A DNA stretch of 11,963 nucleotides from an uncultured beta proteobacterium (GTDB taxonomy: Bacteria; Pseudomonadota; Gammaproteobacteria; Burkholderiales; Burkholderiaceae): the NCBI GenBank assembly GCA_903930665.1, contig CAIYZI010000171.1:1-11963 (forward strand), given 5' to 3'. A model generated the notes under the pieces. That model was given only the letters and a program-made list of their open reading frames with translations, was not told the DNA's origin and did not search any database. The translations under genes were made by a program, and so were the position numbers. This document shows positions 1 through 7,264 of the stretch, in pieces (within the stretch, counting starts at the first letter, position 1; each line of letters begins with the position of its first letter).

Positions 1-19
1 AATCTCGCCCGACCCACCA
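1..19 (+). tRNA. 3' end of a tRNA, probably tRNA-Lys(UUU), cut by the window edge
   Basis: The window opens inside a tRNA. The visible bases are the end of the T loop, the 3' half of the T stem (CTCGC), the acceptor 3' strand CCGACCC, discriminator A and an encoded CCA (17-19). The longer copy of the same sequence at about 7911-7952 supplies the T arm (GCGAG/CTCGC) and variable loop. It resembles bacterial tRNA-Lys(UUU), whose acceptor 3' strand also ends in CGACCC before ACCA. The identity is inferred from that resemblance, because the anticodon of this copy lies outside the window. Whether this copy is intact also cannot be seen. A terminator follows at 30-60. Confidence 0.75.
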
Positions 20-25
20 GTAATA
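1..25 (+). repeat. Left copy of a direct repeat containing a tRNA 3' end (putative att site)
   Basis: Bases 1-25 are identical to 7936-7960: the tRNA 3' end including CCA, plus GTAATA after it. The copy probably continues left beyond the window, because the right copy stays tRNA-like back to about 7911. Direct repeats of a tRNA 3' end are the usual footprint of tyrosine-recombinase integration. That function is inferred, as no integrase gene is present in the window. Confidence 0.7.
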
Positions 26-29
26 TCGA

Positions 30-60
30 GGGATCACAGCAATGTGGTCCCTTTTCTTTT
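30..60 (+). terminator. Rho-independent terminator after the left tRNA
   Basis: The stem is GGGATCAC (30-37) with GTGGTCCC (44-51), closed by a six-base loop and containing one G.T pair. It is followed by TTTTCTTTT (52-60). It sits 10 bases after the tRNA CCA, so it probably ends tRNA transcription. Confidence 0.8.
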
Positions 61-179
61 GGTTTCTTGGAATGTGTTGGTGACTACTTGGACTCAATAG
101 GTGATCTTGTGGAGCTGTAAGGACTCAGGATGTCTGGCGCTGGATGACCGCTTGGACTATAAGCATCTCAAGAAAGATT
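61..179. other. Non-coding stretch alignable to 7998-8106
   Basis: I see no credible gene here. The stretch aligns imperfectly with the sequence after the right tRNA fragment. The clearest block is TCAGGATGTCTGGCGCTGGA (126-145) followed by TGACCG, against a copy at about 8060-8085 that differs by one base. The similarity extends well past the 25-base repeat, so the duplication is larger than the attachment core. Confidence 0.6.
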
Positions 180-231
180 CAAGTGTCGCGTTTCCGGACA
201 CTTGTGGTGATTTGTCGGGTTAACCGACAAA
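180..231. promoter_or_regulatory. Two adjacent palindromes containing TGTCG
   Basis: The first has arms CAAGTGTC (180-187) and GACACTTG (197-204) around nine bases. The second has arms TTTGTCGG (211-218) and CCGACAAA (224-231) around GTTAA. Both carry a TGTCG/CGACA core. The 13 bases CAAGTGTCGCGTT at 180-192 recur at 9610-9622 inside another TGTCGCG palindrome. They could be operators, remnants of a lost promoter, or mobile palindromic units. No coding function is assigned. Confidence 0.5.
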
Positions 232-262
232 ATAAAACCACCCCGAAGAGTGGCTTTATAGG
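231..262 (-). terminator. Rho-independent terminator ending the five-gene minus-strand operon
   Basis: Read on the minus strand, CCACTC-TTCG-GGGTGG forms a six-pair stem with one T.G pair and a UUCG-type tetraloop (238-253). TTTTATTTT follows (230-237 on the plus strand). It lies just downstream of the amidase stop codon at 276-278 and is the only clear terminator for the row of genes above it. Confidence 0.85.
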
Positions 263-275
263 CAATTTTTAGGTC

Positions 276-1337
276 TTATTGATAAAACTGAGTAAAAGCA
301 TCTGCCCCAGCTTGATTAACCTCATATGAGTTGATCGACTTGATTTCCTTAATGTCTTTCAGCTTATTGATATCAATCACTGACCAGTTCATAGCATTAA
401 TGGAGCGTACATAAAATAGGTTTCTGGACAAGTCATGCAGAAAGAGAACATAGCTCACCTCAGTAGATTGACTATCGCCTCCTGGGCCATCACCAACTGA
501 GCCCGCTCCATCAATTGTTAGATCATAAGGACGGTCAAAGTTATTCATGATGTGGGCCAATGTTGTAATGGCATCATCTGGATTTGTGGCTTTGCGAACA
601 TAATTTGCGTAAAAAGCTGCCTTAACAAATCGACCAACAGAGGTTTGTGAGGATGGTAATCCAGCTAAGGCGATTCCAGCATCAGTTGAAACTAACTTCA
701 TTTTTCCAAGTTGCCCTGTATTTTGATCAAGATTGGTAAATGTATAGTTATTTAAATTCTCTAGGTGCCATGGAAACTGTGGCTGATTGGTCATCACATA
801 GACCGGATTGTCATAAACATTTAACTTATTGTTGAAGAATTCAATAACAATAGCTCCTCCGTTTTTATCAAAAACAGCATAGTGTTCTTGGTAAGGAGTA
901 TTTCCAAAGTCTGGTACTAATGGCAGCCAAAACTCTGTTTCACCACTAAGTAATGCCGCCTTCACTTCAGGAACACTTTTAAAGCTTCCCAAAATCCAAG
1001 CTCCTAAATCATTGACAGAGAGGATTTTTGAAGGATCATTACCAACAGATGGCGAACTTGAATTGATGAGTGTCTGAGCGCCAAAAGAGAGTCCTTGATC
1101 ATTGGTTCCCTGAAATACAGCCGGGAATTTTGCTGAAGGAATCGATTGACCAACAAATGCCAAAATAGGGAATTGGGTATTAAAAGTTTTTCCCTGCTTA
1201 CCATCTGGGGTTGCAGACTCAACTGTGGTTCCTGCCGGCAAGTATGAAATTTGGGTCGGCATGAGGCGAGAATACTCAATGCCACGGCCAAGATACGCCT
1301 TACCGTCAGCATCAAATGTTAAAAGAGACGTACACAT
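276..1337 (-). CDS. Choloylglycine hydrolase / penicillin V acylase family linear amide C-N hydrolase
   Basis: This is a 353-residue Ntn-hydrolase of the bile-salt hydrolase/penicillin V acylase family, close to the usual length. The protein begins Met-Cys, so removal of Met1 exposes Cys2 as the N-terminal nucleophile. Family residues are recognisable: Arg18 in GRGIEYS, Asn80 in TNDQGLS, Asn184 in MTNQPQFPWHLENLNNY, and Arg236 in GLPSSQTSVGRFVKA. Position 21 is Glu where classical bile-salt hydrolases have Asp. There is no signal peptide, so the enzyme should be cytoplasmic. Some family members cleave penicillin V or N-acyl homoserine lactones, but the substrate here cannot be read from sequence. 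The start is secured by an excellent Shine-Dalgarno. It is the last gene of the apparent operon, 49 bases after marC. Confidence 0.88.
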   Translation of the reverse strand: MCTSLLTFDADGKAYLGRGIEYSRLMPTQISYLPAGTTVESATPDGKQGKTFNTQFPILAFVGQSIPSAKFPAVFQGTNDQGLSFGAQTLINSSSPSVGNDPSKILSVNDLGAWILGSFKSVPEVKAALLSGETEFWLPLVPDFGNTPYQEHYAVFDKNGGAIVIEFFNNKLNVYDNPVYVMTNQPQFPWHLENLNNYTFTNLDQNTGQLGKMKLVSTDAGIALAGLPSSQTSVGRFVKAAFYANYVRKATNPDDAITTLAHIMNNFDRPYDLTIDGAGSVGDGPGGDSQSTEVSYVLFLHDLSRNLFYVRSINAMNWSVIDINKLKDIKEIKSINSYEVNQAGADAFTQFYQ

Positions 1338-1340
1338 AAC

Positions 1341-1348
1341 TACCTCCT
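1341..1348 (-). promoter_or_regulatory. Strong Shine-Dalgarno for the amidase
   Basis: On the minus strand AGGAGGTA lies three bases before the ATG at 1337, a near-perfect anti-16S match. It fixes the start at Met-Cys, which exposes the catalytic cysteine, and suggests strong independent initiation even at the distal end of the operon. Confidence 0.8.
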
Positions 1349-1386
1349 ATGAATTGGGAAAATGAAATAAAGATAAATATTGCAAA

Positions 1387-2073
1387 TTAACGTGTTGAAA
1401 TTAATTTAGATAAATCGATGGCATACCCATTAAGACCGCCCAAGAAAATTTGCACACCTATTGCCAACAAAATAAAAGCAAATAGACGCATGAGTACATT
1501 GGTTCCATTGGCACCTAAAACCCGCTGAATACCTGAAGATTCGCGATAAACCAAATAAATTACTAGCGAAAGCACAAAGAGAGCCGATGTAGCGCCAATG
1601 ACTGCCGGTAATTCAGCTAAAAAATGAAAGTCTTTTTCGTCTCGCTCAGCCGCTACTAGTGATATGGCAGTTGCAATAGATCCTGGACCCACAGTCATAG
1701 GCATCGTCAATGGGAAAAAAGCGCTTCCAGCGGCTGTAGCATCAGTAATCCCAGTAGATGGATTAGTGCCGTGGTCTGAAGTGCCCTGCTGGTTTAGTAA
1801 ATTCCATCCCATTGCAATGACCACAGCTCCACCAGCTAACTTTAGTGCTGCGAGTGAGATACCAAAAAATAGTAGCAATTGTGGGCCTATCAACATAGAG
1901 CCAAATAGCATCACGAAACAATTGATGGCTACACTTCTCGCCAACCTACGTCTTACTTCTTCAGTGCAACCCTGAACCATATTGAGAAATATGGGGCCAT
2001 CTCCCAGGGGATTGATAATTGGGAACAGTGCTGCAAAAACAGCAATAAAAGATGTTAAAAATGTAGCCAGCAT
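1387..2073 (-). CDS. marC: MarC family integral membrane protein (UPF0056)
   Basis: This 228-residue protein matches the MarC family in length and pattern. It is very hydrophobic, with about six membrane segments. Two related half-motifs are visible, FPIINPLGDGP (about 17-27) and FPLTMPMTVGPG (120-131), as expected of the internally duplicated fold. Hydrophilic stretches lie at about 93-115 and 142-150. MarC proteins sit in the inner membrane and have been proposed as transporters, but their substrate is unsettled. The older link to multiple antibiotic resistance is not supported. The gene starts 55 bases after the serine hydrolase stop, with a strong hairpin between them, and is followed after 49 bases by the amidase. 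The symbol denotes the family only. Confidence 0.88.
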   Translation of the reverse strand: MLATFLTSFIAVFAALFPIINPLGDGPIFLNMVQGCTEEVRRRLARSVAINCFVMLFGSMLIGPQLLLFFGISLAALKLAGGAVVIAMGWNLLNQQGTSDHGTNPSTGITDATAAGSAFFPLTMPMTVGPGSIATAISLVAAERDEKDFHFLAELPAVIGATSALFVLSLVIYLVYRESSGIQRVLGANGTNVLMRLFAFILLAIGVQIFLGGLNGYAIDLSKLISTR

Positions 2074-2101
2074 GGTGATTGGATGGGTCTACAAACGCCG
2101 C

Positions 2102-2130
2102 AATTGATGATTAAGGATTAATCATCAATT
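2102..2130. promoter_or_regulatory. Perfect 13-bp inverted repeat between serine hydrolase and marC
   Basis: Arms AATTGATGATTAA (2102-2114) and TTAATCATCAATT (2118-2130) are perfectly complementary around GGA. The repeat overlaps the first two bases of the serine hydrolase stop codon (2129-2131) and ends 28 bases before the marC ATG. No T tract follows on the minus strand, so it is not a standard terminator. It may be an mRNA-stabilising or attenuating hairpin, or an operator. Confidence 0.7.
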
Positions 2131-3442
2131 AATTGAACAGCCCAGATTTTGCAATCGGACGCATATAACGCTGACCAGGGGTTGTATCGGGATTGGTAGA
2201 AAAGTAGACAATCACTAGATCGCGGTCTGGAGAAACATAAAGACCCTGCCCCATAAAACCTAGCTTAAACATATCTCCATCTGGGAAAATATCATCCCAT
2301 TGGCGATTATTACTAATGACATAGTCATTTAATGCATTGGTAAATGTGGGGCCATCACTGCCGGCCATATAAGCCTGATGGCTAGCTACCTCTTTGCGAA
2401 TGCGATGCAGAGCTGCATCTGATACAACTTGCTGGTCTGCAATCTTGCTCCAGCTTGGTGTGTATAACATGCCAAAAAGCATGAGGTTGCGGAGTCGACT
2501 CGATACAAGTCCATGCATTGCTTCTAAGCGATCACCTGAAGAAAGATGGAGTTGCATATCACCATCAAGCGACATGTGTGAAAACACTTTTTCATCAGCT
2601 ACATCAGAAAAGCGTTTTTTGGTCACCTCTTCAACAAGGATTACAAGCGCCTGGGTATTTAAAGAGCTGTAGTCAAAACGAGTGCCCGGAGGAATCTCCT
2701 TGGCAGCAAGCTTCAAAATAGTACGTGTTGTCTCAATCTTTTTAGTAATCGAGTCTGGCTGACCAAATTCAGAAAGAAATAAACGGGTTGGTATAGATGT
2801 TGGGTTGTGACGTGCCGCATCAGTCTCACCAATATTTAATCCTGATGCCATGTTCATAATATCCAGAATTCTGATATTTTCCCAAGCAGTTCCGCGGAAA
2901 TCAGGCACATATTGCCCATAAGTTCCATTTTGATCAATTTTTCCTTCATCGATGAGCTGCTCTAGCAATAGACCAACAATAGGCTTTGCTGTTGAAGCCC
3001 ATACATGACTATCGGTAGGCTTCATTCCTGGATAGCGCTCATAAACCACCTTACCCTTGTGCATCACAATAAATGCCTGAATGTCACTCTTAGGGTTTGT
3101 TACAAAATCGTCGAGCGACATCGTGCCGATAGGGGATGTAGCCTCAATCCTACCAATCGCTGGATTTAATTCGGTAGGTACTGGGTTTGATGGCTTGCGT
3201 TGCGGCACAACAGCAGTATGAAAAAAAGTAGCCATTCGGCTATTAGCAAAAAGAGATGCATCACCACCAATCAGTGCGGTTTGATAACCATAAACTTTAA
3301 ACATGGCTTCATATTCCGCATCTGAATATCCCTCTATCGCCTTTGTTACTGGTTGAGTTTTAGAGGTTCCATTAATTTGAGCAAAAGCTAACAAGCTTTG
3401 GGTTGCCATGAATGCAATAAATAGCTTCGAAATTTTTTTCAT
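2129..3442 (-). CDS. Exported serine hydrolase, beta-lactamase class C / 6-aminohexanoate-dimer hydrolase-like
   Basis: I chose the ATG at 3442 because it begins a signal peptide, MKKISKLFIAFMATQSLLAFAQ, with likely cleavage after residue 21. The open frame extends upstream to 3514, but that would bury the signal. The 437-residue product shows the serine beta-lactamase-fold signatures: Ser150 and Lys153 in STAK, Tyr258 in DYSSLNTQ as the probable second motif, and a C-terminal GFMGQGLYVSPDRDLVIVYF (395-414) like the GGQ region of NylB and EstB type esterases. It is therefore probably a periplasmic esterase or amidase rather than a true beta-lactamase. It lies 56 bases after the alpha/beta hydrolase gene, in the same orientation. 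The substrate is unknown. Confidence 0.85.
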   Translation of the reverse strand: MKKISKLFIAFMATQSLLAFAQINGTSKTQPVTKAIEGYSDAEYEAMFKVYGYQTALIGGDASLFANSRMATFFHTAVVPQRKPSNPVPTELNPAIGRIEATSPIGTMSLDDFVTNPKSDIQAFIVMHKGKVVYERYPGMKPTDSHVWASTAKPIVGLLLEQLIDEGKIDQNGTYGQYVPDFRGTAWENIRILDIMNMASGLNIGETDAARHNPTSIPTRLFLSEFGQPDSITKKIETTRTILKLAAKEIPPGTRFDYSSLNTQALVILVEEVTKKRFSDVADEKVFSHMSLDGDMQLHLSSGDRLEAMHGLVSSRLRNLMLFGMLYTPSWSKIADQQVVSDAALHRIRKEVASHQAYMAGSDGPTFTNALNDYVISNNRQWDDIFPDGDMFKLGFMGQGLYVSPDRDLVIVYFSTNPDTTPGQRYMRPIAKSGLFN

Positions 3443-3498
3443 TTTGATTCCAACAGGATTTTTAAATAGTGAAAGTGATTGGGGTGAGTAAATTAAAT

Positions 3499-4797
3499 TT
3501 AGCCCTCTAGACATCCATTTGCCAAGGGCTTGCCTGCAACCCTATCTTTTATCCACTCAAGGTAATACTGCTTAGCTACCGGAGGAGTCGTAAAGTGATT
3601 CTGCGCCCCAGGCAGCTGCATTCTGCCAACATTACCACCCAATTGGCACATCTGATCTTGATAAGCCTTATGCATTAGAGGGGGAACCGTAACATCTGCA
3701 GTACCAAAGTAAATTTGTACTGGTGCTACAGGTTTAACTTGAGCAATACTACCTTTTACAAACGCCTCAGACCACGCCAGAGTGTTGCTCGGATTTTTCT
3801 TAATAAGATTCATGTAAGTTGAGCTGAAATTGAAATTTAGAGTATCAGGAACTACATGCATACATTTGTTAGTCATGATCTGATTAATCGCTTGGACCCC
3901 TTCATCAGTCATGATGACTGATAATTGAAGCTTCGGAAATGCAGCCTGAGTTCCCCAATATCCCATGACTGCGTGTGAAAAATTAAAGATGCTGTCCGAA
4001 AACTCTTTAAAAGTCCCCGAAAAATAAGCATCAGCACCAGCTTGGTCTATTTTTCCTTTAGGAGCCGCCGCAGCCAAATCTAATGGAGCCATCGCCACAA
4101 AACCAAGCATGTCTAAATCATCAAATGCAGTACCTTTTTGCCTAATGTATTCGGGCATACTTGCAGCAGCAATCGTGGCTCCTCCGCCCTGAGACCAACC
4201 ATACACAAGTGCTTTTTTATTTGCGCCAGTCTCTTTGATTGAACCTGCAGCACGAGCAGCATTAATCGCATCCATGCCTTGGGTTGCCGAAACCCCATAT
4301 TGATGCCTACCACCACCGCCTAAGCCTTGGTAATCCGTAGCAGCCACTACAAACCCTTCACCAATCAATTCCTCAACAGAAGGGACGCCATAGTCCGTCC
4401 AAGAATTTCCACTCATTAAAAAATATTGATTTAAAGGAACGGCAGGATCCGTTACTTGAGAAGGGCCACAGTTTTGCGCTGTACCAGTAGTGCCATGTGC
4501 CCAACTAATCAAGGGACGACCGCCCGCTGGTACAGGGCCAGTAGGCGCAATGACCATACCGGTCACAATTGTCTTTCTACCAGCAATATCCGATGAAATA
4601 TAAGCAATTCTCCATGCCTGTGCGCCCTTGATAGAAGTGGCAATCTTTTCTTGGCGAATTACCTGCCCCAACTTACCCTCAGGAGTCATTTTTGTAACTG
4701 CCGCATAAAAAGGTGGGATAGATGGTTCAGCCAACACCACTGTAGAGCCAACTCCAAAAAGAGAGCTCAACAACATTGTGAATAGTAATTTTTTCAT
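3499..4797 (-). CDS. Exported alpha/beta hydrolase, secretory lipase (LIP) type
   Basis: This is a 432-residue protein with a clear signal peptide, cleaved around residue 23 (VLA/EP). The start has AAAGG about nine bases upstream. Family signatures are SWAHGTTGTAQNCGPS (98-113) and the nucleophile elbow GWSQGGG with Ser202. The likely acid is Asp368 in YFGTADVTVPP and the likely base His401 in PGAQNHFTTPP, which completes a Ser-Asp-His triad in the right order. Cysteines 110, 312, 384 and 429 could form disulfides in the periplasm or outside. Secretory lipases hydrolyse acyl esters, but bacterial relatives are mostly uncharacterised. The gene sits between an outer-membrane protein gene (43 bases upstream) and another exported hydrolase, suggesting a shared task on one extracellular substrate. 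Confidence 0.87.
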   Translation of the reverse strand: MKKLLFTMLLSSLFGVGSTVVLAEPSIPPFYAAVTKMTPEGKLGQVIRQEKIATSIKGAQAWRIAYISSDIAGRKTIVTGMVIAPTGPVPAGGRPLISWAHGTTGTAQNCGPSQVTDPAVPLNQYFLMSGNSWTDYGVPSVEELIGEGFVVAATDYQGLGGGGRHQYGVSATQGMDAINAARAAGSIKETGANKKALVYGWSQGGGATIAAASMPEYIRQKGTAFDDLDMLGFVAMAPLDLAAAAPKGKIDQAGADAYFSGTFKEFSDSIFNFSHAVMGYWGTQAAFPKLQLSVIMTDEGVQAINQIMTNKCMHVVPDTLNFNFSSTYMNLIKKNPSNTLAWSEAFVKGSIAQVKPVAPVQIYFGTADVTVPPLMHKAYQDQMCQLGGNVGRMQLPGAQNHFTTPPVAKQYYLEWIKDRVAGKPLANGCLEG

Positions 4798-4840
4798 GCT
4801 TTACTACCTTTAGATACTAAAAATGATTGAAAGATAAAAA

Positions 4841-5641
4841 TCAAAACTTAAAGGTGATTGCAGCTTGCGGGCCTTGCATAGTTGTCTTTTGTAGAACTCC
4901 ACCTGAGCTCATATCGTAATAAAGAGCACGGTAAGTTAAGGAGGCATCAATCAAGCTGCCAAATGATTTGCCAATACCTGCCATTACTTGCCATGTCAAA
5001 TTGGTAGTGCCGCCGCCGCTACCAATATCAGCATAAGCGGGGATATACCAACTAGAATCCGCGATTCGATATCGGCCTTTAGCGCCGATGATGGGATCCA
5101 TCGTAGATGTTTTACTGGAAATTGTTTGCTTTTCTGGAGTGCCAATGAGATTGCCATTCAATGTGGCAGTAATGTCGATTGCTCGCACACCAAGCAAGCC
5201 ATCAGCATAAATCTCATTTGTTTTAGCAATGGAATAGGTAACCACCCCTGTCAGAACAGTTTGCTGCATGGTAATCTTATCGGCAACAGTCGCCGCACCT
5301 CCTGCCACGGGAATAGAGCCAGAATTTTGCAAGGTAGCAGAAATGAGGTCTCCTGCAATACCCCAATCACCTTTGTGAACTTCTGCAGCTATCATCCCGC
5401 CAGATTTGAGGTTACTCAGAATATCGCTTGTAGAAATATAACTAGATTTTGCTAGTCCATTATTAAAATCAACAGTACCTTTCATACCAGTAAGCCAAAC
5501 GTAAGGAGATACTTCAACTCGCCAGTCATTAGAAGCCTGAGGGATGGGGGAATTAACGTTATCACTTTGAGCCCACGCCACATTAATTACGAATGTAGCT
5601 GCAAGCAGTAAACAAGAGATTATTTTTAGAGCGGATTTCAT
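4841..5641 (-). CDS. Outer-membrane beta-barrel protein
   Basis: The ATG at 5641 begins a signal peptide (residues 1-24, cleavage AWA/Q). The open frame runs further up to 5827 but that part is not protein-like. The mature part of the 266-residue product starts with WRVEVSPYVWLTGMKGTV, a pattern common in small outer-membrane barrel proteins. It then alternates polar and hydrophobic residues in strand-length segments, with many Gly, Thr and Ser. It ends in ITFKF, with the terminal Phe expected for recognition by the BAM assembly machinery. A specific family and cargo cannot be named. It is the first gene of the minus-strand operon and is divergent from the histidine kinase gene, so its promoter should lie in 5642-5827. 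Confidence 0.82.
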   Translation of the reverse strand: MKSALKIISCLLLAATFVINVAWAQSDNVNSPIPQASNDWRVEVSPYVWLTGMKGTVDFNNGLAKSSYISTSDILSNLKSGGMIAAEVHKGDWGIAGDLISATLQNSGSIPVAGGAATVADKITMQQTVLTGVVTYSIAKTNEIYADGLLGVRAIDITATLNGNLIGTPEKQTISSKTSTMDPIIGAKGRYRIADSSWYIPAYADIGSGGGTTNLTWQVMAGIGKSFGSLIDASLTYRALYYDMSSGGVLQKTTMQGPQAAITFKF

Positions 5642-5827
5642 CGATCTTAGAAAGGTCAAAAGGGTTTTATTTGAGTTGTTGTATGCAGTAGATACGGTGA
5701 TACTAAATATAAATATCGAGCCTACCTTACCAGCTAAAAATGTAACATTCAATGTACTCAGGTACAGTATTCCTAGATATTTAGTCTTGTAGAATGGCCA
5801 AATGAACCGCATCGCCAATTGGACCAT
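5642..5827. promoter_or_regulatory. Divergent promoter region with palindromes TGTAC-TCAG-GTACA and ACATT-C-AATGT
   Basis: This 186-base gap drives the hydrolase operon leftward and the kinase/regulator pair rightward. It holds an inverted repeat TGTAC-TCAG-GTACA (5753-5766) and, overlapping its left edge, ACATT-C-AATGT (5745-5755). Together they are a plausible dimer-binding site for the neighbouring LuxR-type regulator or another factor. A -10-like TAGAAT lies shortly upstream of the kinase ATG, but no good -35 fits it. I could not define either promoter firmly. Confidence 0.4.
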
Positions 5828-7264
5828 ATGAACCCTCTGGCAGCCTTATCCATAGCCTATCTTCTGATTACAGTCTGCTCGGCCAGTATTTTGTATTTTT
5901 CCTTTAACGGGAAAATTGATGCCTCGGGGAAATATTTCTTTTTGGGCGAATTGACCATCATCCCTGGGATATTGGGAATTGCGCTGATTAATCTTAAGCC
6001 CCAATTTCTAAGGCCTGAATTACTTTTTATAGTCAACGCTTCTGTATGGATTTCAAATGTATGTGTTTTGTTTAGTACGTACGCACTTTCATCCACCACT
6101 AATCTTAGAAAATTTACCTTAGCAATTTTATTTAGCGCTATTTATGCCTCAGTGATTGAAGTATTGCGCTATCAGAATGCCTCTATCAATACCCTTACTT
6201 TATTTGTAAGCATTACTGATGTCCTGTTTTGTTTTTGGACCTACTTCATTTGCAAATCCACCAAAGAAAATGATTTGCAAAATAACCTCTTCTTTGGTTG
6301 GTTTAAATATATTGAAGTGATGCTTGGCTTATTTGCCATTATTCGAATTATTAGCTGCTTAACAAATGACGCCCCAATTAACGCTCGAATACCCAGCACC
6401 CCAGCGACCATTTTTTACATTTTGTTCATGATCCTCAATGTATTTCGCTACATCTCTTATCAATCCCTCAGAATTAGCTGGGTAGACCCCAGAACCAACA
6501 GCATCAACCCCTTAAATAGAAACTTAGCTGTTGTCACTCAAGAAAAAAATAGCTTACTGCAAGGCCTCATCGCCTCAAATAGAGTGATTGGGATTGGCGC
6601 AATGGCAAGCTCATTAGCCCATCAACTCAGCCAACCACTCACTACTATTGGCCTTCAAACAGAAACCTTAAAACGTGACCTCAGCAAAGATAGTCAAAAC
6701 GAAGATACGGTTACAGCGCTCGATAAGATCAATGTTCAACTTAGCAAACTATCCAATCTCGTGCTTAACCTTCGCCAATTATTCAATACCAATCAGAATG
6801 AGTTCTATAGCATCAACTTAAGCTCTGCTATTGATGAAATCATTGAAATTATTGAGCCCACTATCAACTCAAAAAACATACATCTCAAACAAAGTATTGT
6901 GAAGGAACTCAACATCTTGGGAGATGCCATCCAAATTCAACAAGTACTCATTAACCTCTTAAATAACGCAATCGACGCGATTGAGACCTCTAATCCACCA
7001 ACACGAGAAATTAGAATCGCGGCTAGCAGCGTGAATGACCTAGCAACTATTCATATAAAAGATACAGGCGGGGGAATTGATTCGAAGGCATTACCTTCGA
7101 TATTTGAGCTATATAAAACCACCAAAAAGGACGGTATGGGCATCGGTCTATGGCTAAGTAAAACGATTATTAATAGACATCGTGGAGAAATTTTTGCAGA
7201 AAATAACTCAATTGGTGGCGCTACATTCACTATCAAATTACCACTAAGCCCTTCCCATTCATGA
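5828..7264 (+). CDS. Membrane-bound sensor histidine kinase
   Basis: The ATG at 5828 has a GGA six bases upstream, and the product is 478 residues. Residues about 5-212 form some seven hydrophobic segments with short loops and no recognisable sensing domain, so the signal may be felt in or near the membrane. The kinase core follows. The H-box is SSLAHQLSQPLTTIG with phosphoacceptor His265, of the HELNQPL-like class seen in FixL- and TodS-type kinases. The N-box is INLLNNAIDAIE (375-386), the G1 box DTGGGID (412-418) and the G2 box GMGIGLWLSK (436-445). All are intact, so an active enzyme is expected. Its stop overlaps the regulator start by ATGA, which makes that regulator its very probable partner. 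It is transcribed away from the hydrolase operon. Confidence 0.93.
   Translation: MNPLAALSIAYLLITVCSASILYFSFNGKIDASGKYFFLGELTIIPGILGIALINLKPQFLRPELLFIVNASVWISNVCVLFSTYALSSTTNLRKFTLAILFSAIYASVIEVLRYQNASINTLTLFVSITDVLFCFWTYFICKSTKENDLQNNLFFGWFKYIEVMLGLFAIIRIISCLTNDAPINARIPSTPATIFYILFMILNVFRYISYQSLRISWVDPRTNSINPLNRNLAVVTQEKNSLLQGLIASNRVIGIGAMASSLAHQLSQPLTTIGLQTETLKRDLSKDSQNEDTVTALDKINVQLSKLSNLVLNLRQLFNTNQNEFYSINLSSAIDEIIEIIEPTINSKNIHLKQSIVKELNILGDAIQIQQVLINLLNNAIDAIETSNPPTREIRIAASSVNDLATIHIKDTGGGIDSKALPSIFELYKTTKKDGMGIGLWLSKTIINRHRGEIFAENNSIGGATFTIKLPLSPSHS

Noticed and set aside
1004..1315. Open frames overlapping the amidase and marC genes (1004-1315, 1664-1975)
   Set aside because: They are out-of-frame or antisense shadows of genes with clear family signatures, and none has a domain pattern of its own.
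4988..5455. Plus-strand open frame of 155 codons
   Set aside because: It lies wholly antisense to the outer-membrane protein gene and its translation is Cys/Ile-rich without any domain, signal or ribosome-binding site.
5642..5827. N-terminal extensions of the outer-membrane protein (to 5827) and serine hydrolase (to 3514)
   Set aside because: Both would place extra residues before a textbook signal peptide. The internal ATGs at 5641 and 3442 are the better starts.
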